In this document: positions 52,152 through 61,843 of the stretch, one piece after another
Position numbering within the stretch: position 1 is the first letter of the stretch
How the letters are laid out: every line of letters starts with the position of its first letter
Source: Mesorhizobium sp.
GTDB lineage: Bacteria; Pseudomonadota; Alphaproteobacteria; Rhizobiales; Rhizobiaceae
DNA length: 64,000 bases
Direction of reading: 5' to 3'
NCBI RefSeq assembly: GCF_016793485.1
Contig: NZ_JAEULZ010000003.1
Coordinates: 248,001-312,000 of the forward strand
Program-made: the position numbers and the translations under genes
Notes under the pieces: model-generated
Told to the model about the DNA's origin: nothing
Databases searched by the model: none
Seen by the model: only the letters and a program-made list of their open reading frames with translations

Positions 52152-53561
52152 ATGAGCGCACCGCGCACCCTCTACGACAAGATTTTCGACGACCACGTCG
52201 TCCAGCGCGACCCCGACGGGACGTGCCTTCTTTATATCGACCGTCACCTCGTGCACGAGGTGACGAGCCCACAGGCCTTCGAGGGTCTGCGCATGTCAGG
52301 CCGCAAGGTCCGCCATCCGGAAAAGACGCTTGCGGTCGTCGATCACAACGTCCCGACCTCGAAGGACCGCGTGAACGGCATCAAGAACGAGGAAAGCCGG
52401 ATTCAAGTCGAGGCGCTTGCGCAGAACGCCGCCGACTTCGGCGTGGAATACTATTCCGAGAAGGACCGCCGCCAGGGCATCGTCCACATCATCGGGCCGG
52501 AACAGGGCTTTACCCTGCCCGGCATGACAATCGTCTGCGGTGACAGCCATACCTCGACGCATGGCGCCTTCGGCGCGCTGGCGCACGGCATTGGCACCTC
52601 CGAAGTCGAGCATGTTCTCGCCACGCAGACGCTGATCCAGAAGAAGGCCAAGAACATGCTGGTGCGTGTCGACGGCCAGTTGCCGGATGGCGTCACCGCC
52701 AAGGACATCATTCTCGCGATCATCGGTGAGATCGGTACCGCCGGCGGCACGGGCTACGTCATCGAGTATGCTGGCGAGGCGATCCGCGCGCTTTCCATGG
52801 AAGGCCGCATGACCGTCTGCAACATGTCGATCGAAGGTGGCGCGCGCGCCGGTCTGATCGCGCCTGACGAGACGACTTTCGCTTACGTGAAGGACAAGCC
52901 CCGCGCACCGTCAGGCAAGGCGTGGGACATGGCCCTCGACTATTGGAAGACGCTGAAGTCTGACGAAGGCGCGTTTTACGACAAGGTGATCGTGCTCGAT
53001 GCCGCGAAACTGCCTCCCATTGTGACCTGGGGCTCGTCGCCGGAAGACGTGACGTCCATCAACGGCGTCGTGCCGAATCCCGAAGAGATCGAGGACGAGA
53101 ACAAGCGCAACTCGAAGAAGCGTGCGCTTGAATATATGGGCCTCGAAGCTGGCACCAGGATCACCGACATCAAGCTTGACCGCGTCTTCATCGGCTCCTG
53201 CACCAACGGTCGCATCGAGGATCTGCGCGCAGTGGCGGCCGTTGCCAAGGGCAGACACGTCGCGCCGACGGTCAACGCCATGATCGTGCCGGGCTCGGGG
53301 CTCGTGAAGGAACAGGCCGAAGCCGAAGGCCTCGACAAGATCTTCATCGAGGCTGGCTTCGATTGGCGCGAACCGGGCTGTTCCATGTGCCTCGCCATGA
53401 ACGACGACAGGCTGAAGCCGCAGGAGCGTTGCGCATCGACCTCGAACCGCAATTTCGAGGGCCGGCAGGGCTTCAAGGGCCGCACGCATCTCGTGTCGCC
53501 GGCCATGGCCGCAGCAGCCGCGATCGCCGGCCATTTCGTCGACATCCGCGACTGGAAATAG
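52152..53561 (+). CDS. leuC: 3-isopropylmalate dehydratase, large subunit
   Basis: 469 aa aconitase-family [4Fe-4S] enzyme that isomerises 2- to 3-isopropylmalate in leucine synthesis with LeuD. Cluster ligands are in [13 protein letters not shown] and [12 protein letters not shown]-terminal [16 protein letters not shown] and the [19 protein letters not shown] motif confirm the LeuC type. LeuD is not next to it, as is common in this group. Ends at a strong terminator. Confidence 0.97.
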   Translation: MSAPRTLYDKIFDDHVVQRDPDGTCLLYIDRHLVHEVTSPQAFEGLRMSGRKVRHPEKTLAVVDHNVPTSKDRVNGIKNEESRIQVEALAQNAADFGVEYYSEKDRRQGIVHIIGPEQGFTLPGMTIVCGDSHTSTHGAFGALAHGIGTSEVEHVLATQTLIQKKAKNMLVRVDGQLPDGVTAKDIILAIIGEIGTAGGTGYVIEYAGEAIRALSMEGRMTVCNMSIEGGARAGLIAPDETTFAYVKDKPRAPSGKAWDMALDYWKTLKSDEGAFYDKVIVLDAAKLPPIVTWGSSPEDVTSINGVVPNPEEIEDENKRNSKKRALEYMGLEAGTRITDIKLDRVFIGSCTNGRIEDLRAVAAVAKGRHVAPTVNAMIVPGSGLVKEQAEAEGLDKIFIEAGFDWREPGCSMCLAMNDDRLKPQERCASTSNRNFEGRQGFKGRTHLVSPAMAAAAAIAGHFVDIRDWK

Positions 53562-53583
53562 GCGATTGCTGTTGTCTCGTACA

Positions 53584-53613
53584 AAAAAGGGCGCCATATC
53601 GTGCGCCCTTTTT
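53584..53613. terminator. leuC: Bidirectional terminator between leuC and an unknown gene
   Basis: An 11-bp perfect stem AAAAAGGGCGC / GCGCCCTTTTT with an 8-nt loop. A and T runs flank it on both sides, and it lies between convergent genes. Confidence 0.93.
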
Positions 53614-53634
53614 AATTAGCCGGCCAAGCCGGAA

Positions 53635-53946
53635 TCAGCCTGGTCTGCGAACGATCTCGTGGAAGCTGTCGCGAACCCCGGGCACATCTTTCGGCACCAC
53701 CAGCGCCAGACGCCGCTCATCGAACACCTTGAACCATTCGCTCCATTCGACCAGTTCGTAGCCGCCGGCATTCGCCGCCCGTTCGGCGCGATCCTCGTCC
53801 TGATAGGCATGCTGATCGAAGACGAGCCGCACCATGGGCTGGGTCCCGCCAGCCGGCGAAATGTCCACGATAGCCGGAAAACCCGAGCGTGCGGCAGCCC
53901 AGTCGCGGATCGCCTCGTGATCGGTCAGCATGATCGTCTCAGCCAT
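53635..53946 (-). CDS. Small protein of unknown function
   Basis: 103 aa from the ATG at 53946 (MAETIMLTDHEAIRDWAAAR), which has GGGAG upstream; an in-frame start at 54000 is less likely. It reads as an alpha/beta domain (PAIVDISPAGGTQPMVRLVF, then GGYELVEWSEWFKVFDE). No cofactor or catalytic motif seen and no family recognised. Convergent with leuC, sharing its terminator. Confidence 0.68.
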   Translation of the reverse strand: MAETIMLTDHEAIRDWAAARSGFPAIVDISPAGGTQPMVRLVFDQHAYQDEDRAERAANAGGYELVEWSEWFKVFDERRLALVVPKDVPGVRDSFHEIVRRPG

Positions 53947-54077
53947 TCTATTGCTCCCGTTTTTGACCGCCGGCACGTTGCGATCGGTTATCTCCATCAA
54001 ATCGACATACTGAGCTTAACCCTATTTTGGGGGCTCGGCACTACGCTTCGCCCAAACCGCAACTGGGGCGCGGCTTT

Positions 54078-55277
54078 TTGGATAACGGACTTTTCATATC
54101 GCTGGTCAATCCGGCGATTGCGCTTACGCTCGCGATGGCGTTCCTGGCGCTTTGGCTGTATCGCCGGGACCGGCCCCACCTCGTCCTTATTGCAATGGCC
54201 TATACGGGCTCGGCGGTCGGCTTCCTGCTGCAGTACTTCACCCTGCCGATTGGGCTGCCAGCAACGAAACTTTTTTCCAACCTCGGCTTCATGGTCGCTT
54301 CGCTCGGCATCGCTGCGACTGTCATTCGCCAATGCGGACGCCAAGTGCCGTGGTTTGGGATGGGACTGTTCGTCGTAGGAGGACTTGCTGGCTTCTCGTG
54401 GTTCATCTTCGTCGAACCGGACATCACGTTGCGCGTGCTGCTGCTGAACTTCAGCATCGGCGGCATCAGCCTTGTCGTCGCTGCCGAATTGCGGGTTATT
54501 CGGGATAAGACTCCGATCCAAAAGGTCATGCTCGCGCTCGCCGTGCTGTCCGGGATGAACTTTCTCGTCCGCCCCGTGGTATCCGTCGCACTCAATGGTC
54601 CCTTTACAGGGTACGAAAATCTCTATTCCTCGCTCTATTGGACGACGGCGCTGTTTTCCCACGCGATCCTGTCCCTGATGATCGCGCTTTGCCTGTTCAC
54701 CGTCGAAGCGCTCGATCTCACGGCGACCCTACGCTCCGAATCGCTGACCGATCCGCTCTCCGGGCTGCTGAATCGCCGCGGCTTCGAAACAAAAGCCTCG
54801 AAGCTGCTGGACTCCTGCATATCGTCCGGACTGCCCGTATCTCTCGTTGTGGCCGACCTCGACCGCTTCAAATCGCTGAACGACCGGCACGGCCACGCGG
54901 CCGGCGACAAGGTCATTATCGAGTTTGCCACGCGGCTGAGGGATGCGGCCGGCTCACGCGCCGTCGCCGCCAGGATTGGTGGCGAGGAATTTGCGGTTCT
55001 GCTACCCATGGCGGATCCTGCGGCGGCCCGCCTCTTCGCCGAGGCCGTGCGTACCGTGTTTTCCGGTAATGCGATCGCAGGGCTCCCGCTTGACGTGAGG
55101 GTCACGGGAAGCTTCGGCATCTCGTCTCATTCGGGTGGCGAAAGCCTGGACGACATGCTTCACCGTGCTGACGAAGCCCTTTACCACGCAAAGAAAAGCG
55201 GCAGGGATGGCGTTCGCGTCTCCTACCAGCGCCTGCCGGAGGCGGTCGCTTCGGACCCGGCAGCCTGGGTGGCCTGA
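54078..55277 (+). CDS. Membrane diguanylate cyclase (GGDEF domain)
   Basis: 399 aa from the TTG at 54078 (read MDNGLFISLVNPAIAL); an in-frame TTG at 54027 gives 17 more residues. About six membrane helices span residues 8-220, then a GGDEF domain (LTDPLSGLLNRRGF, VVADLDRFKSLNDRHGHAAGD) with an intact RIGGEEFAVLL active site. It should make cyclic di-GMP. No inhibitory RxxD motif was noted five residues before GGEEF. Followed after 92 nt by a second protein of the same layout. Confidence 0.9.
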   Translation: MDNGLFISLVNPAIALTLAMAFLALWLYRRDRPHLVLIAMAYTGSAVGFLLQYFTLPIGLPATKLFSNLGFMVASLGIAATVIRQCGRQVPWFGMGLFVVGGLAGFSWFIFVEPDITLRVLLLNFSIGGISLVVAAELRVIRDKTPIQKVMLALAVLSGMNFLVRPVVSVALNGPFTGYENLYSSLYWTTALFSHAILSLMIALCLFTVEALDLTATLRSESLTDPLSGLLNRRGFETKASKLLDSCISSGLPVSLVVADLDRFKSLNDRHGHAAGDKVIIEFATRLRDAAGSRAVAARIGGEEFAVLLPMADPAAARLFAEAVRTVFSGNAIAGLPLDVRVTGSFGISSHSGGESLDDMLHRADEALYHAKKSGRDGVRVSYQRLPEAVASDPAAWVA

Positions 55278-55369
55278 GGGCCGACGCAGGTTAAGGAATA
55301 GTTGCCCTATGTCGATATTGAATACAGAAATTAACGTCTTCTTGGCGGCCCCTGTGGTCATATGAAGCC

Positions 55370-56575
55370 ATGACCGGCGCAGGCTTCATTCTCGCGATCA
55401 ATCTCTTCATGGCTGGTCTGTTCGCGGCCTCGTTCGGAATTATCGTGCTGTATGACAAGCGCCGCCAGGCAGCGCGCTGGTTCGCACTCGGCTACGCCGT
55501 CGGCATGTCGACAATCCTGTTCGAATTCGTCATCGCCACGCTCGATGCGTCGACCTTCATGTCGCTGGCCGCCTTCGGGTCGTTTCTTGTCGCGCTCGCA
55601 ATCCTCAACGTCGGCATTGCTCGCAACTATTCCGTCCCGGTGCCATGGGTGGCCATGTCGATCATTATCCCGATCGCCCTCGTCGTCTGCGCCTTCACGC
55701 TGGAGATGCCGCGCCAGTCCTTCGTGCGGATGCTTGCATACCAATCGCCTTACTTCATCATGCAGGCGATGGCCGCCGGCCTGGTCGCCCAGGCGAGGAC
55801 GCGCAAGCCGCTCGACAACCTGCTTCTGGTTCTGCTTGCGGCAAGCGCCCTGCAATTTCTGTCGAAGCCGTTTCTGTTTGGCGCGTTTGGCGGCGCAGGC
55901 GAAACCCCTGACCTCTACATAACCACCAGCTACGCCATGTTCTCCCAGTCGATGGGGACGGTCTTCGCGATGGCGATCGCCTTGATGCTGCTTGTCATTC
56001 TTGTTCGCGACGTGCTCTTCGACGCGGATGAACGCTCTCAGACAGATTCCCTGTCCGGCCTGCTTAATCGTGGAGGCTTCGAGGTCCACGCCGAAAAAAT
56101 GCTTCACGACGCCGACAGGCATGGAATGCCGGTGTCGCTCGTGATCGCAGACCTCGATCACTTCAAGTCGATCAACGATAATTTCGGCCACTCCGCCGGC
56201 GATATCGTCATCGTGTCATTCTCGACGTTCCTGCGCTCGACGATGGAACCGCATCATCTGGCTGGACGTGTCGGCGGCGAGGAATTCGCGGTGCTGCTGA
56301 CAGGTGCAAATCTCGTATCAGCGCGGTTGTTCGCCGAAAACGCAAGGAGCGCCTTCGGGGCGCTCTCGATAGAGGGGCTGCCGCCCGTCAAGCGTGTCAC
56401 GGCAAGCATCGGGGTTGCCGAACGAGGCACCGGCGAAACCATCCGGGAACTCATGGGGCGCGCCGACGAGGCGCTCTACATCGCCAAGAGGAGCGGACGC
56501 GACTGCGTGAAGATCGCCCCGCGTCCGGGAAGGCGCTGGAACGACGAGCACGGCACTGCCGTAAGTCTGGGATAG
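55370..56575 (+). CDS. Membrane diguanylate cyclase (GGDEF domain)
   Basis: 401 aa. Six or so membrane helices (about 5-220) precede a GGDEF domain with TDSLSGLLNRGGFEVHAEKM, IADLDHFKSINDNFGHSAGD and an intact RVGGEEFAVLL. Architecture and spacing match the gene just upstream, so the two look like an old tandem duplication that has diverged strongly in the membrane part. Likely cyclic di-GMP synthesis in response to a membrane signal. Confidence 0.9.
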   Translation: MTGAGFILAINLFMAGLFAASFGIIVLYDKRRQAARWFALGYAVGMSTILFEFVIATLDASTFMSLAAFGSFLVALAILNVGIARNYSVPVPWVAMSIIIPIALVVCAFTLEMPRQSFVRMLAYQSPYFIMQAMAAGLVAQARTRKPLDNLLLVLLAASALQFLSKPFLFGAFGGAGETPDLYITTSYAMFSQSMGTVFAMAIALMLLVILVRDVLFDADERSQTDSLSGLLNRGGFEVHAEKMLHDADRHGMPVSLVIADLDHFKSINDNFGHSAGDIVIVSFSTFLRSTMEPHHLAGRVGGEEFAVLLTGANLVSARLFAENARSAFGALSIEGLPPVKRVTASIGVAERGTGETIRELMGRADEALYIAKRSGRDCVKIAPRPGRRWNDEHGTAVSLG

Positions 56576-56579
56576 CCGA

Positions 56580-57413
56580 CTACTGGCTTTGCGCCGCCCT
56601 GACCCGCGCGGTGACGAGCCGGTATCTGGCCATCTCCTCCGGGGAGAAATAATAAAGCGCCTGCGGCGGGGTATCGAGCGCGTGCAGCCAGAGCGCCGGA
56701 TCGATGTCCATGTCGATGAGATGGCGCGAGATGCGCGCGGTCGTCATCTGCGCATCAGCCATCACCTGCGCCGGCGCGGTTTCCGCTTTTGTCGCCGCGT
56801 AGAATTGATGCACCCCAACGGCGGCTTTCGGCGCTACGGTTCGCTCAAGCCCGCCCGCCAATACCAGAGGACAGGACGACGCGCAAAGCGCTCCGCCTTC
56901 CACCTCCGTCGAGATACCCTTGCCCCTAATCAACTTGGCCATGGCAATGGCATCCTCGAGCGCACCGCCCGGCGAATTGAGAGACACCACCCGCACATAT
57001 TTGCCCCGCGCTTCCAGCTCGGCGGCAAGCCTGGCGGCAGAGCCGATATCAATGCTGCCTTCGGCGGCAAGTACGCCGCCGGAACGCAGAGTGAAGGTCA
57101 TGGGGCGCTTTAGAATCTCGTCGCCAGCCGTCACGAACCGACGTAAATCATCCGGAGGCAATGGCGTATCGGTTTGCACCACAGGCGAGAGCACTGGCTC
57201 CGATGGTATGGCTACCGTGACCGATGTGTCAGACGCGAACCATCCTTTCTCCGCCGCCAGATCGCGCAGGTCGAATGCCACCACGGCAACCGAGCCAACC
57301 AGCATGCCGATGAAGGCTGAACGCACGAGCTGCGTGTCGTCGAAACGCGCCATATATCGAAGAAGGACATTGCGTCTTGTCGGTCGCAATCCGGCGGCCT
57401 GCATGTCGGTCAC
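56580..57413 (-). CDS. Membrane-anchored ClpP-like (COG3904-type) periplasmic protein
   Basis: 277 aa from the GTG at 57413, which has AGGAGG 8 nt upstream; the ATG at 57404 is too far from that site. One membrane helix (about 33-52) is followed by a ClpP/crotonase fold: VVSLNSPGGALEDAIAMAKL forms the oxyanion region, and GGALCASSCPLVLAGG carries the candidate nucleophile serine plus a cysteine pair. AVGVHQFYAATKAE follows. It is a possible periplasmic peptidase; activity unproven. Confidence 0.75.
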   Translation of the reverse strand: MTDMQAAGLRPTRRNVLLRYMARFDDTQLVRSAFIGMLVGSVAVVAFDLRDLAAEKGWFASDTSVTVAIPSEPVLSPVVQTDTPLPPDDLRRFVTAGDEILKRPMTFTLRSGGVLAAEGSIDIGSAARLAAELEARGKYVRVVSLNSPGGALEDAIAMAKLIRGKGISTEVEGGALCASSCPLVLAGGLERTVAPKAAVGVHQFYAATKAETAPAQVMADAQMTTARISRHLIDMDIDPALWLHALDTPPQALYYFSPEEMARYRLVTARVRAAQSQ

Positions 57414-57490
57414 GACTCGTTCCTCCTGCCTTCGCCGAGCGAAGGGGCGTCACGTTTTCCGGCTTGTATCCGCCGGGCGAAATTGCGCAG

Positions 57491-57907
57491 TCAGGGCTGG
57501 ACACGCCTTATTGCAGCGCCGGGCGCCGCGCGTTCGTGAATGCCACCGCACCATTTTCCGGGCAGGTCGGGCAACTCGCCGTCCTCCAGCCCATACATGT
57601 AGCTGCGGCCCTTCAGTAGAACCGCCGGGCGCCAGCACTCGTAGGGCATCGACTCCTCGTCATTGAGATAGACGACGGGGTCGGGGACGCCGGGATTCTC
57701 GTAAGCGGCCAATTCCTTGGCCATGTAGCCCTTTCCGACAACGATTCGCTTGTAGCCGCTACGGCTGTGAACGACGAGGTTGCCAAAGCTATCGGCATAG
57801 ATGCGCTCGCCATACTGGCTCTGGGCTGCGGCGGGCATGGAAAGGCCGGCGATCAACACGCCAGCAGCCAGCGGCAGGAAGGCAAGTTCACTCAGTTTCG
57901 AACGCAT
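57491..57907 (-). CDS. Small secreted protein, unknown function
   Basis: 138 aa. A Sec signal peptide (about 1-29, LPLAAGVLIAGLSMPAAAQS) and a mature domain with ERIYADSFGNLVVHSRSGYK and YECWRPAVLLKGRSYMYGL; two cysteines (in YECW and GKWCGG) could form a disulfide. No family recognised. Two overlapping CtrA-type half-site sets lie about 110 nt upstream, so it may be cell-cycle controlled. Confidence 0.72.
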   Translation of the reverse strand: MRSKLSELAFLPLAAGVLIAGLSMPAAAQSQYGERIYADSFGNLVVHSRSGYKRIVVGKGYMAKELAAYENPGVPDPVVYLNDEESMPYECWRPAVLLKGRSYMYGLEDGELPDLPGKWCGGIHERAAPGAAIRRVQP

Positions 57908-58016
57908 GCTGCGTCATCCTTCGTGCGGTTTGGCCCGAAGCTCCGGCCTTTGATCCAGGAAAGCCGCCTTCCCGGAACCGGAGATTCGAAAACCCTTCGC
58001 CCCCTCTCGACGCAAA

Positions 58017-58041
58017 TTAACGCTTTATTAAGGTTTGTTAA
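58017..58041. promoter_or_regulatory. CtrA-type sites, TTAA repeats
   Basis: TTAACGCTTTATTAA is an exact TTAA-N7-TTAA site (58017-58031). A third TTAA at 58038-58041 follows at N6 spacing. They are 110 nt upstream of the secreted-protein gene and far from sdhC. Confidence 0.6.
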
Positions 58042-58217
58042 GAGGCAAAGGCCGCATCCCTACCAAGGCTTCGGGAAACATGGTTAATATCAACAGACAG
58101 GGATATCGTTCCGGCTACGAAATGGTCTCAGGACCCGCAGCCCCGAATCATCGACACCCTGCGCCGTTTCATAGGCCCGCGAACAAGTCCGCCGCTTCCC
58201 CAATGTAAAGCTAAGAG

Positions 58218-58233
58218 CTTCAATCGATTGAAG
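58218..58233. promoter_or_regulatory. 16-bp perfect palindrome, LacI-type operator candidate before sdhC
   Basis: CTTCAATCGATTGAAG is a perfect palindrome with a central CG, as in LacI-family operators. It includes the AATCGATT core also found before gap and fba. It is 172 nt before the sdhC start. Confidence 0.55.
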
Positions 58234-58404
58234 TTTGCGCTCTGTTCCGGGCGAAATGCATTCGCGACCAAATATGTAGGCCAACGGGCTTTTCGCTCTT
58301 TGACGCAGTGCAAAAAGAGTTTTAGGGAAACGACAGCAAACGTCGCGAACGGCATGCTGGCGCCAGCTTCCCGCCAGTGCCTGCGACGCAAATCTGGGGG
58401 AGCC

Positions 58405-58809
58405 ATGAGCAAGGCCGCAGCCACCCGAGCAAGACCGCTTTCGCCGCACCTGACGATATACCGTCCGCCGATCACCATGACGATGTCGATCGTGCATCGC
58501 ATCACAGGCGGAGCACTCTATTTCGGCACGTTGCTGCTGATCGCCTGGCTGCTCGCCGCCGCGGTTTCGGAAGAATGGTTCAATCTCGTGAATTGGGCTT
58601 TCGGGACATGGATCGGGCAACTGATCCTGTTCGGCTACACATGGGCATTGATGCACCATATGCTCGGCGGCATCAGGCATTTCATCTGGGATACCGGTGC
58701 AATGCTGGAAAAGCACACCGCCTCGAAGGTCGCCTGGGCGACACTGGCAGGCTCCGTCTTGCTGACCGTGCTGATCTGGGTCGCTGGCTACATGGCGCGG
58801 GGCCTCTGA
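58405..58809 (+). CDS. sdhC: Succinate dehydrogenase cytochrome b556 subunit
   Basis: 134 aa, three membrane helices. SdhC marks: RPLSPHLTIYRPPITMTMSI with HRITG next, and the heme-ligand helix containing HHMLGGIRHFIWD. It anchors complex II in the inner membrane and helps bind ubiquinone and heme b. ATG 58405 follows GGGGGAG. First gene of the operon. Confidence 0.95.
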   Translation: MSKAAATRARPLSPHLTIYRPPITMTMSIVHRITGGALYFGTLLLIAWLLAAAVSEEWFNLVNWAFGTWIGQLILFGYTWALMHHMLGGIRHFIWDTGAMLEKHTASKVAWATLAGSVLLTVLIWVAGYMARGL

Positions 58810-58810
58810 C

Positions 58811-59194
58811 ATGGCTGACATGCGCACGCCCCTCGGCAAGGTTCGCGGCCTAGGTTCTGCCCACGAAGGCACCGATCACTTCTGGCGCCAGCGGCTGACC
58901 GCCGTCGCCAACATTCCGCTCTTCCTGTTTTTCGTCGGCTTCCTGATCTCGCTGAACGGCGCGGACTACGCGACCGTCAGGCAGGCGCTAGCCAATCCCT
59001 TCGTCACGCTGATGTTCGGCCTGATGATCTTCTCCGGGCTCTACCACATGCGGCTCGGCATGCAGGTCGTCATCGAGGACTACATCCATGGCGAAGGCCT
59101 GAAGCTGGCATTGATCATGCTGAACACCTTTTTCTGCATCGCGGCGGGCGCCGCCAGCGCCTACGCGCTTATCAGATTGGCATTCGGGGGCTGA
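58811..59194 (+). CDS. sdhD: Succinate dehydrogenase membrane anchor subunit
   Basis: 127 aa, three helices. [20 protein letters not shown] and the heme/quinone helix [20 protein letters not shown] are the SdhD signature in alphaproteobacteria. Starts one nucleotide after the sdhC stop. Confidence 0.95.
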   Translation: MADMRTPLGKVRGLGSAHEGTDHFWRQRLTAVANIPLFLFFVGFLISLNGADYATVRQALANPFVTLMFGLMIFSGLYHMRLGMQVVIEDYIHGEGLKLALIMLNTFFCIAAGAASAYALIRLAFGG

Positions 59195-59195
59195 C

Positions 59196-61025
59196 GTGGC
59201 GGAAGACAAGAAAGCCGGCAAGGCCTACACCTATGTCGATCACAAGTTCGACGTCGTTGTCGTCGGCGCTGGTGGCGCTGGCCTGCGCGCGACTCTCGGC
59301 ATGGCCGAGCAGGGACTGAAGACCGCCTGCATAACCAAGGTGTTCCCGACCCGCTCGCACACGGTTGCGGCGCAAGGCGGCATTGCCGCCTCGCTGCGGA
59401 ACATGGGGCCCGACAGCTGGCAGTGGCACATGTACGACACCGTCAAGGGGTCGGACTGGCTCGGCGACACCGACGCACAGGAATACATGGTCCGCGAGGC
59501 TCCAGCCGCCGTCTACGAACTCGAGCACTATGGCGTGCCCTTCTCCAGAACCGAGGAAGGCAAGATCTATCAGCGCCCGTTCGGCGGCCACATGATGAAC
59601 TATGGCGACGGCCCGCCCGTCCAGCGCACCTGCGCTGCGGCCGACCGCACCGGCCACGCCATCCTGCACACGCTCTACGGCCAGTCGCTGAAGCACAACG
59701 CGCAGTTCTTCATCGAATATTTCGCGCTCGACCTGATCATGGAAGCGGACGGTCGGTGCACCGGCGTGGTCGCCTGGAACCTCGACGACGGCACCATCCA
59801 TCGCTTCGCCGCCAAGATGGTCGTACTGGCGACAGGCGGTTATGGCCGCGCCTATTTCTCGGCAACGTCTGCCCACACCTGCACCGGCGACGGCGGCGGC
59901 ATGGCGGCGCGCGCGGGCCTGCCGCTGCAGGACATGGAGTTCGTGCAGTTCCACCCGACCGGCATCTACGGCTCCGGCTGCCTCATCACCGAGGGTGCTC
60001 GCGGCGAAGGCGGATATCTCGTCAATTCGGAAGGCGAGCGCTTCATGGAGCGCTACGCGCCATCAGCCAAGGACCTTGCAAGCCGCGACGTCGTCTCCCG
60101 CTGCATGACGATGGAGATTCGTGAAGGTCGCGGTGTTGGGAAGAACAAGGACCACATCTTCCTGCACCTCGACCATCTCGATCCGGCCGTGCTGCACGAA
60201 CGCCTGCCCGGCATTTCCGAGTCGGCCAAAATCTTCGCCGGCGTCGACCTGACCAAGGAGCCGATCCCGGTTCTGCCGACGGTGCACTACAACATGGGCG
60301 GCATCCCGACGAATTATTGGGGCGAGGTGTTGAACCCGACCGCTGACGATCCGGACCGTGTGTCGCCCGGCCTGATGGCAGTCGGCGAAGCAGGTTGCGC
60401 GTCCGTCCACGGCGCCAACCGTCTCGGATCGAATTCGCTGATCGACCTGGTCGTCTTCGGCCGTGCCGCAGCAATCCGCGCTGGACAGGTCATCGATCGC
60501 GAGGCACCGATCCCTGGGATCAACGAAAAATCCGTCGACAAGATCATGGAACGCTTCGATCGGCTGCGCCATGCAAACGGCGGTTCGCCGACCGCTAAGC
60601 TGCGCGACAAGATGCAGCGCGCCATGCAGGACGACGCGGCCGTGTTCCGGACGCAGGAATCGCTGGAACAGGGCTGCAGGCGTATGTCCGAAATCTGGAG
60701 CGAGTTGAAGGACATCAAGGTCAGCGACCGCTCGATGATCTGGAACTCCGATCTGGTCGAGACGCTGGAACTCGAGAACCTGATGGCGAACGCCATCGTC
60801 ACCGTTTATGGCGCGGAAGCGCGCAAGGAGAGCCGCGGGGCGCATGCCCGCGAGGACTTCTCCGCGCGCGACGACGCCAACTGGCGCAAGCACACGCTGG
60901 CCCACGTCGCACCCGACGGCAAGGTGACGCTGAGCTACAGGCCGGTGCATACCGAGACGATGCTGCCACTCTCCGAAGGCGGCATCGACCCGGCAAAGAT
61001 CGCCCCGAAGGCGCGGGTTTACTGA
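59196..61025 (+). CDS. sdhA: Succinate dehydrogenase flavoprotein subunit
   Basis: 609 aa. GTG start one nucleotide after sdhD. FAD-binding [20 protein letters not shown], the covalent-FAD histidine in [12 protein letters not shown], and active-site stretches such as [20 protein letters not shown] and [16 protein letters not shown] are all present. It oxidises succinate to fumarate on the cytoplasmic side of complex II. Confidence 0.97.
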   Translation: MAEDKKAGKAYTYVDHKFDVVVVGAGGAGLRATLGMAEQGLKTACITKVFPTRSHTVAAQGGIAASLRNMGPDSWQWHMYDTVKGSDWLGDTDAQEYMVREAPAAVYELEHYGVPFSRTEEGKIYQRPFGGHMMNYGDGPPVQRTCAAADRTGHAILHTLYGQSLKHNAQFFIEYFALDLIMEADGRCTGVVAWNLDDGTIHRFAAKMVVLATGGYGRAYFSATSAHTCTGDGGGMAARAGLPLQDMEFVQFHPTGIYGSGCLITEGARGEGGYLVNSEGERFMERYAPSAKDLASRDVVSRCMTMEIREGRGVGKNKDHIFLHLDHLDPAVLHERLPGISESAKIFAGVDLTKEPIPVLPTVHYNMGGIPTNYWGEVLNPTADDPDRVSPGLMAVGEAGCASVHGANRLGSNSLIDLVVFGRAAAIRAGQVIDREAPIPGINEKSVDKIMERFDRLRHANGGSPTAKLRDKMQRAMQDDAAVFRTQESLEQGCRRMSEIWSELKDIKVSDRSMIWNSDLVETLELENLMANAIVTVYGAEARKESRGAHAREDFSARDDANWRKHTLAHVAPDGKVTLSYRPVHTETMLPLSEGGIDPAKIAPKARVY

Positions 61026-61030
61026 TCGCA

Positions 61031-61840
61031 ATGATGGACACGCTGGTGATCAACCTTGATCGCAGTCCGGATCGCCTGGCCTTCATGGCGAAGCAACTGG
61101 ATGATCTCGGCATCAGCTTCATTCGGCTGTCCGCAACCGAGGGAGCGAGCATTACGGACGTCGAATTCGACAGGCTTGCCGGGACCTACATGCGGCCGAT
61201 CACCCGTTCGGAACTTGGCTGCCTGATGAGCCATGTCAGGGCGTGGCGGCATTGTATCGAACGCGACGAGCCGGTGCTTGTGCTGGAGGATGACGCCTTC
61301 CTGTCCGAAAGGTTGCCCGCCTTCCTCACCGAGTTCGAACGCCTCGGACTGCAAGGCGTCATCAACCTGGAAACCCGAGGCGTCGGAAAGCGGGTGTCGA
61401 AAGGCCCGCCGGCGGCCGTGCTGGAAAGCGCCGTGCGGCTTTATCGTCTTTTTGTCGATCCGGGCGGCACGGCCGGCTATATCGTAACGCCTGGCGCGGC
61501 AAGGACACTTGTCGAATTGTCGAAGACCTACGCCGCGCCGTCGGATGCCTTTATCGATCTCAGCGGCGTGCCCAGGCTGCAGGCCGACCCCGGACTTGTC
61601 GCGACGATCTTCGTTAACCACGGCCGCCGCACGGCGAGCGGCTTCAAGACGACGATCACCCAGCCGCGCAGGCGCGAGCGGCATGTGGCCACCCTTCGCC
61701 AGCCGCACTTTAAGCTGCGCCGGCTTGCCGGCTATTTTTCGATAATGTTTCGCAAGGTCGCAACGATGGGCGTCGCCGTGACGCGCACGGTCGCCGTCTG
61801 TCCGTCCATCCTTGCCCGCGCAGAGAACCGGAGCGCCTGA
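61031..61840 (+). CDS. Family 25 glycosyltransferase lying inside the sdh operon
   Basis: 269 aa. GT25 (LPS/Lex2B-type) features: TLVINLDRSPDRLAFMAKQL, TRSELGCLMSHVRAWRHCIE and VLVLEDDAFLSERLP with the acidic EDD metal site, then FVDPGGTAGYIVTPGAAR. Such enzymes add sugars to LPS or glycoproteins. It starts 5 nt after sdhA and ends 3 nt before sdhB, so it is co-transcribed with complex II genes; the start may be either of two adjacent ATGs. No functional link to succinate dehydrogenase is known to me. Confidence 0.9.
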   Translation: MMDTLVINLDRSPDRLAFMAKQLDDLGISFIRLSATEGASITDVEFDRLAGTYMRPITRSELGCLMSHVRAWRHCIERDEPVLVLEDDAFLSERLPAFLTEFERLGLQGVINLETRGVGKRVSKGPPAAVLESAVRLYRLFVDPGGTAGYIVTPGAARTLVELSKTYAAPSDAFIDLSGVPRLQADPGLVATIFVNHGRRTASGFKTTITQPRRRERHVATLRQPHFKLRRLAGYFSIMFRKVATMGVAVTRTVAVCPSILARAENRSA

Positions 61841-61843
61841 GCC

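Larger units (their letters stand above)
57908..58404. other. Long upstream region of the sdh operon
   Basis: About 500 nt with no gene. It contains the TTAA sites at 58017-58041 (nearer the leftward secreted-protein gene), a 16-bp palindrome at 58218-58233 and, directly before sdhC, GGGGGAG as ribosome-binding site. Between 58235 and 58390 I see no open frame or known RNA motif, so the sdh mRNA may have a long leader. Confidence 0.5.
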
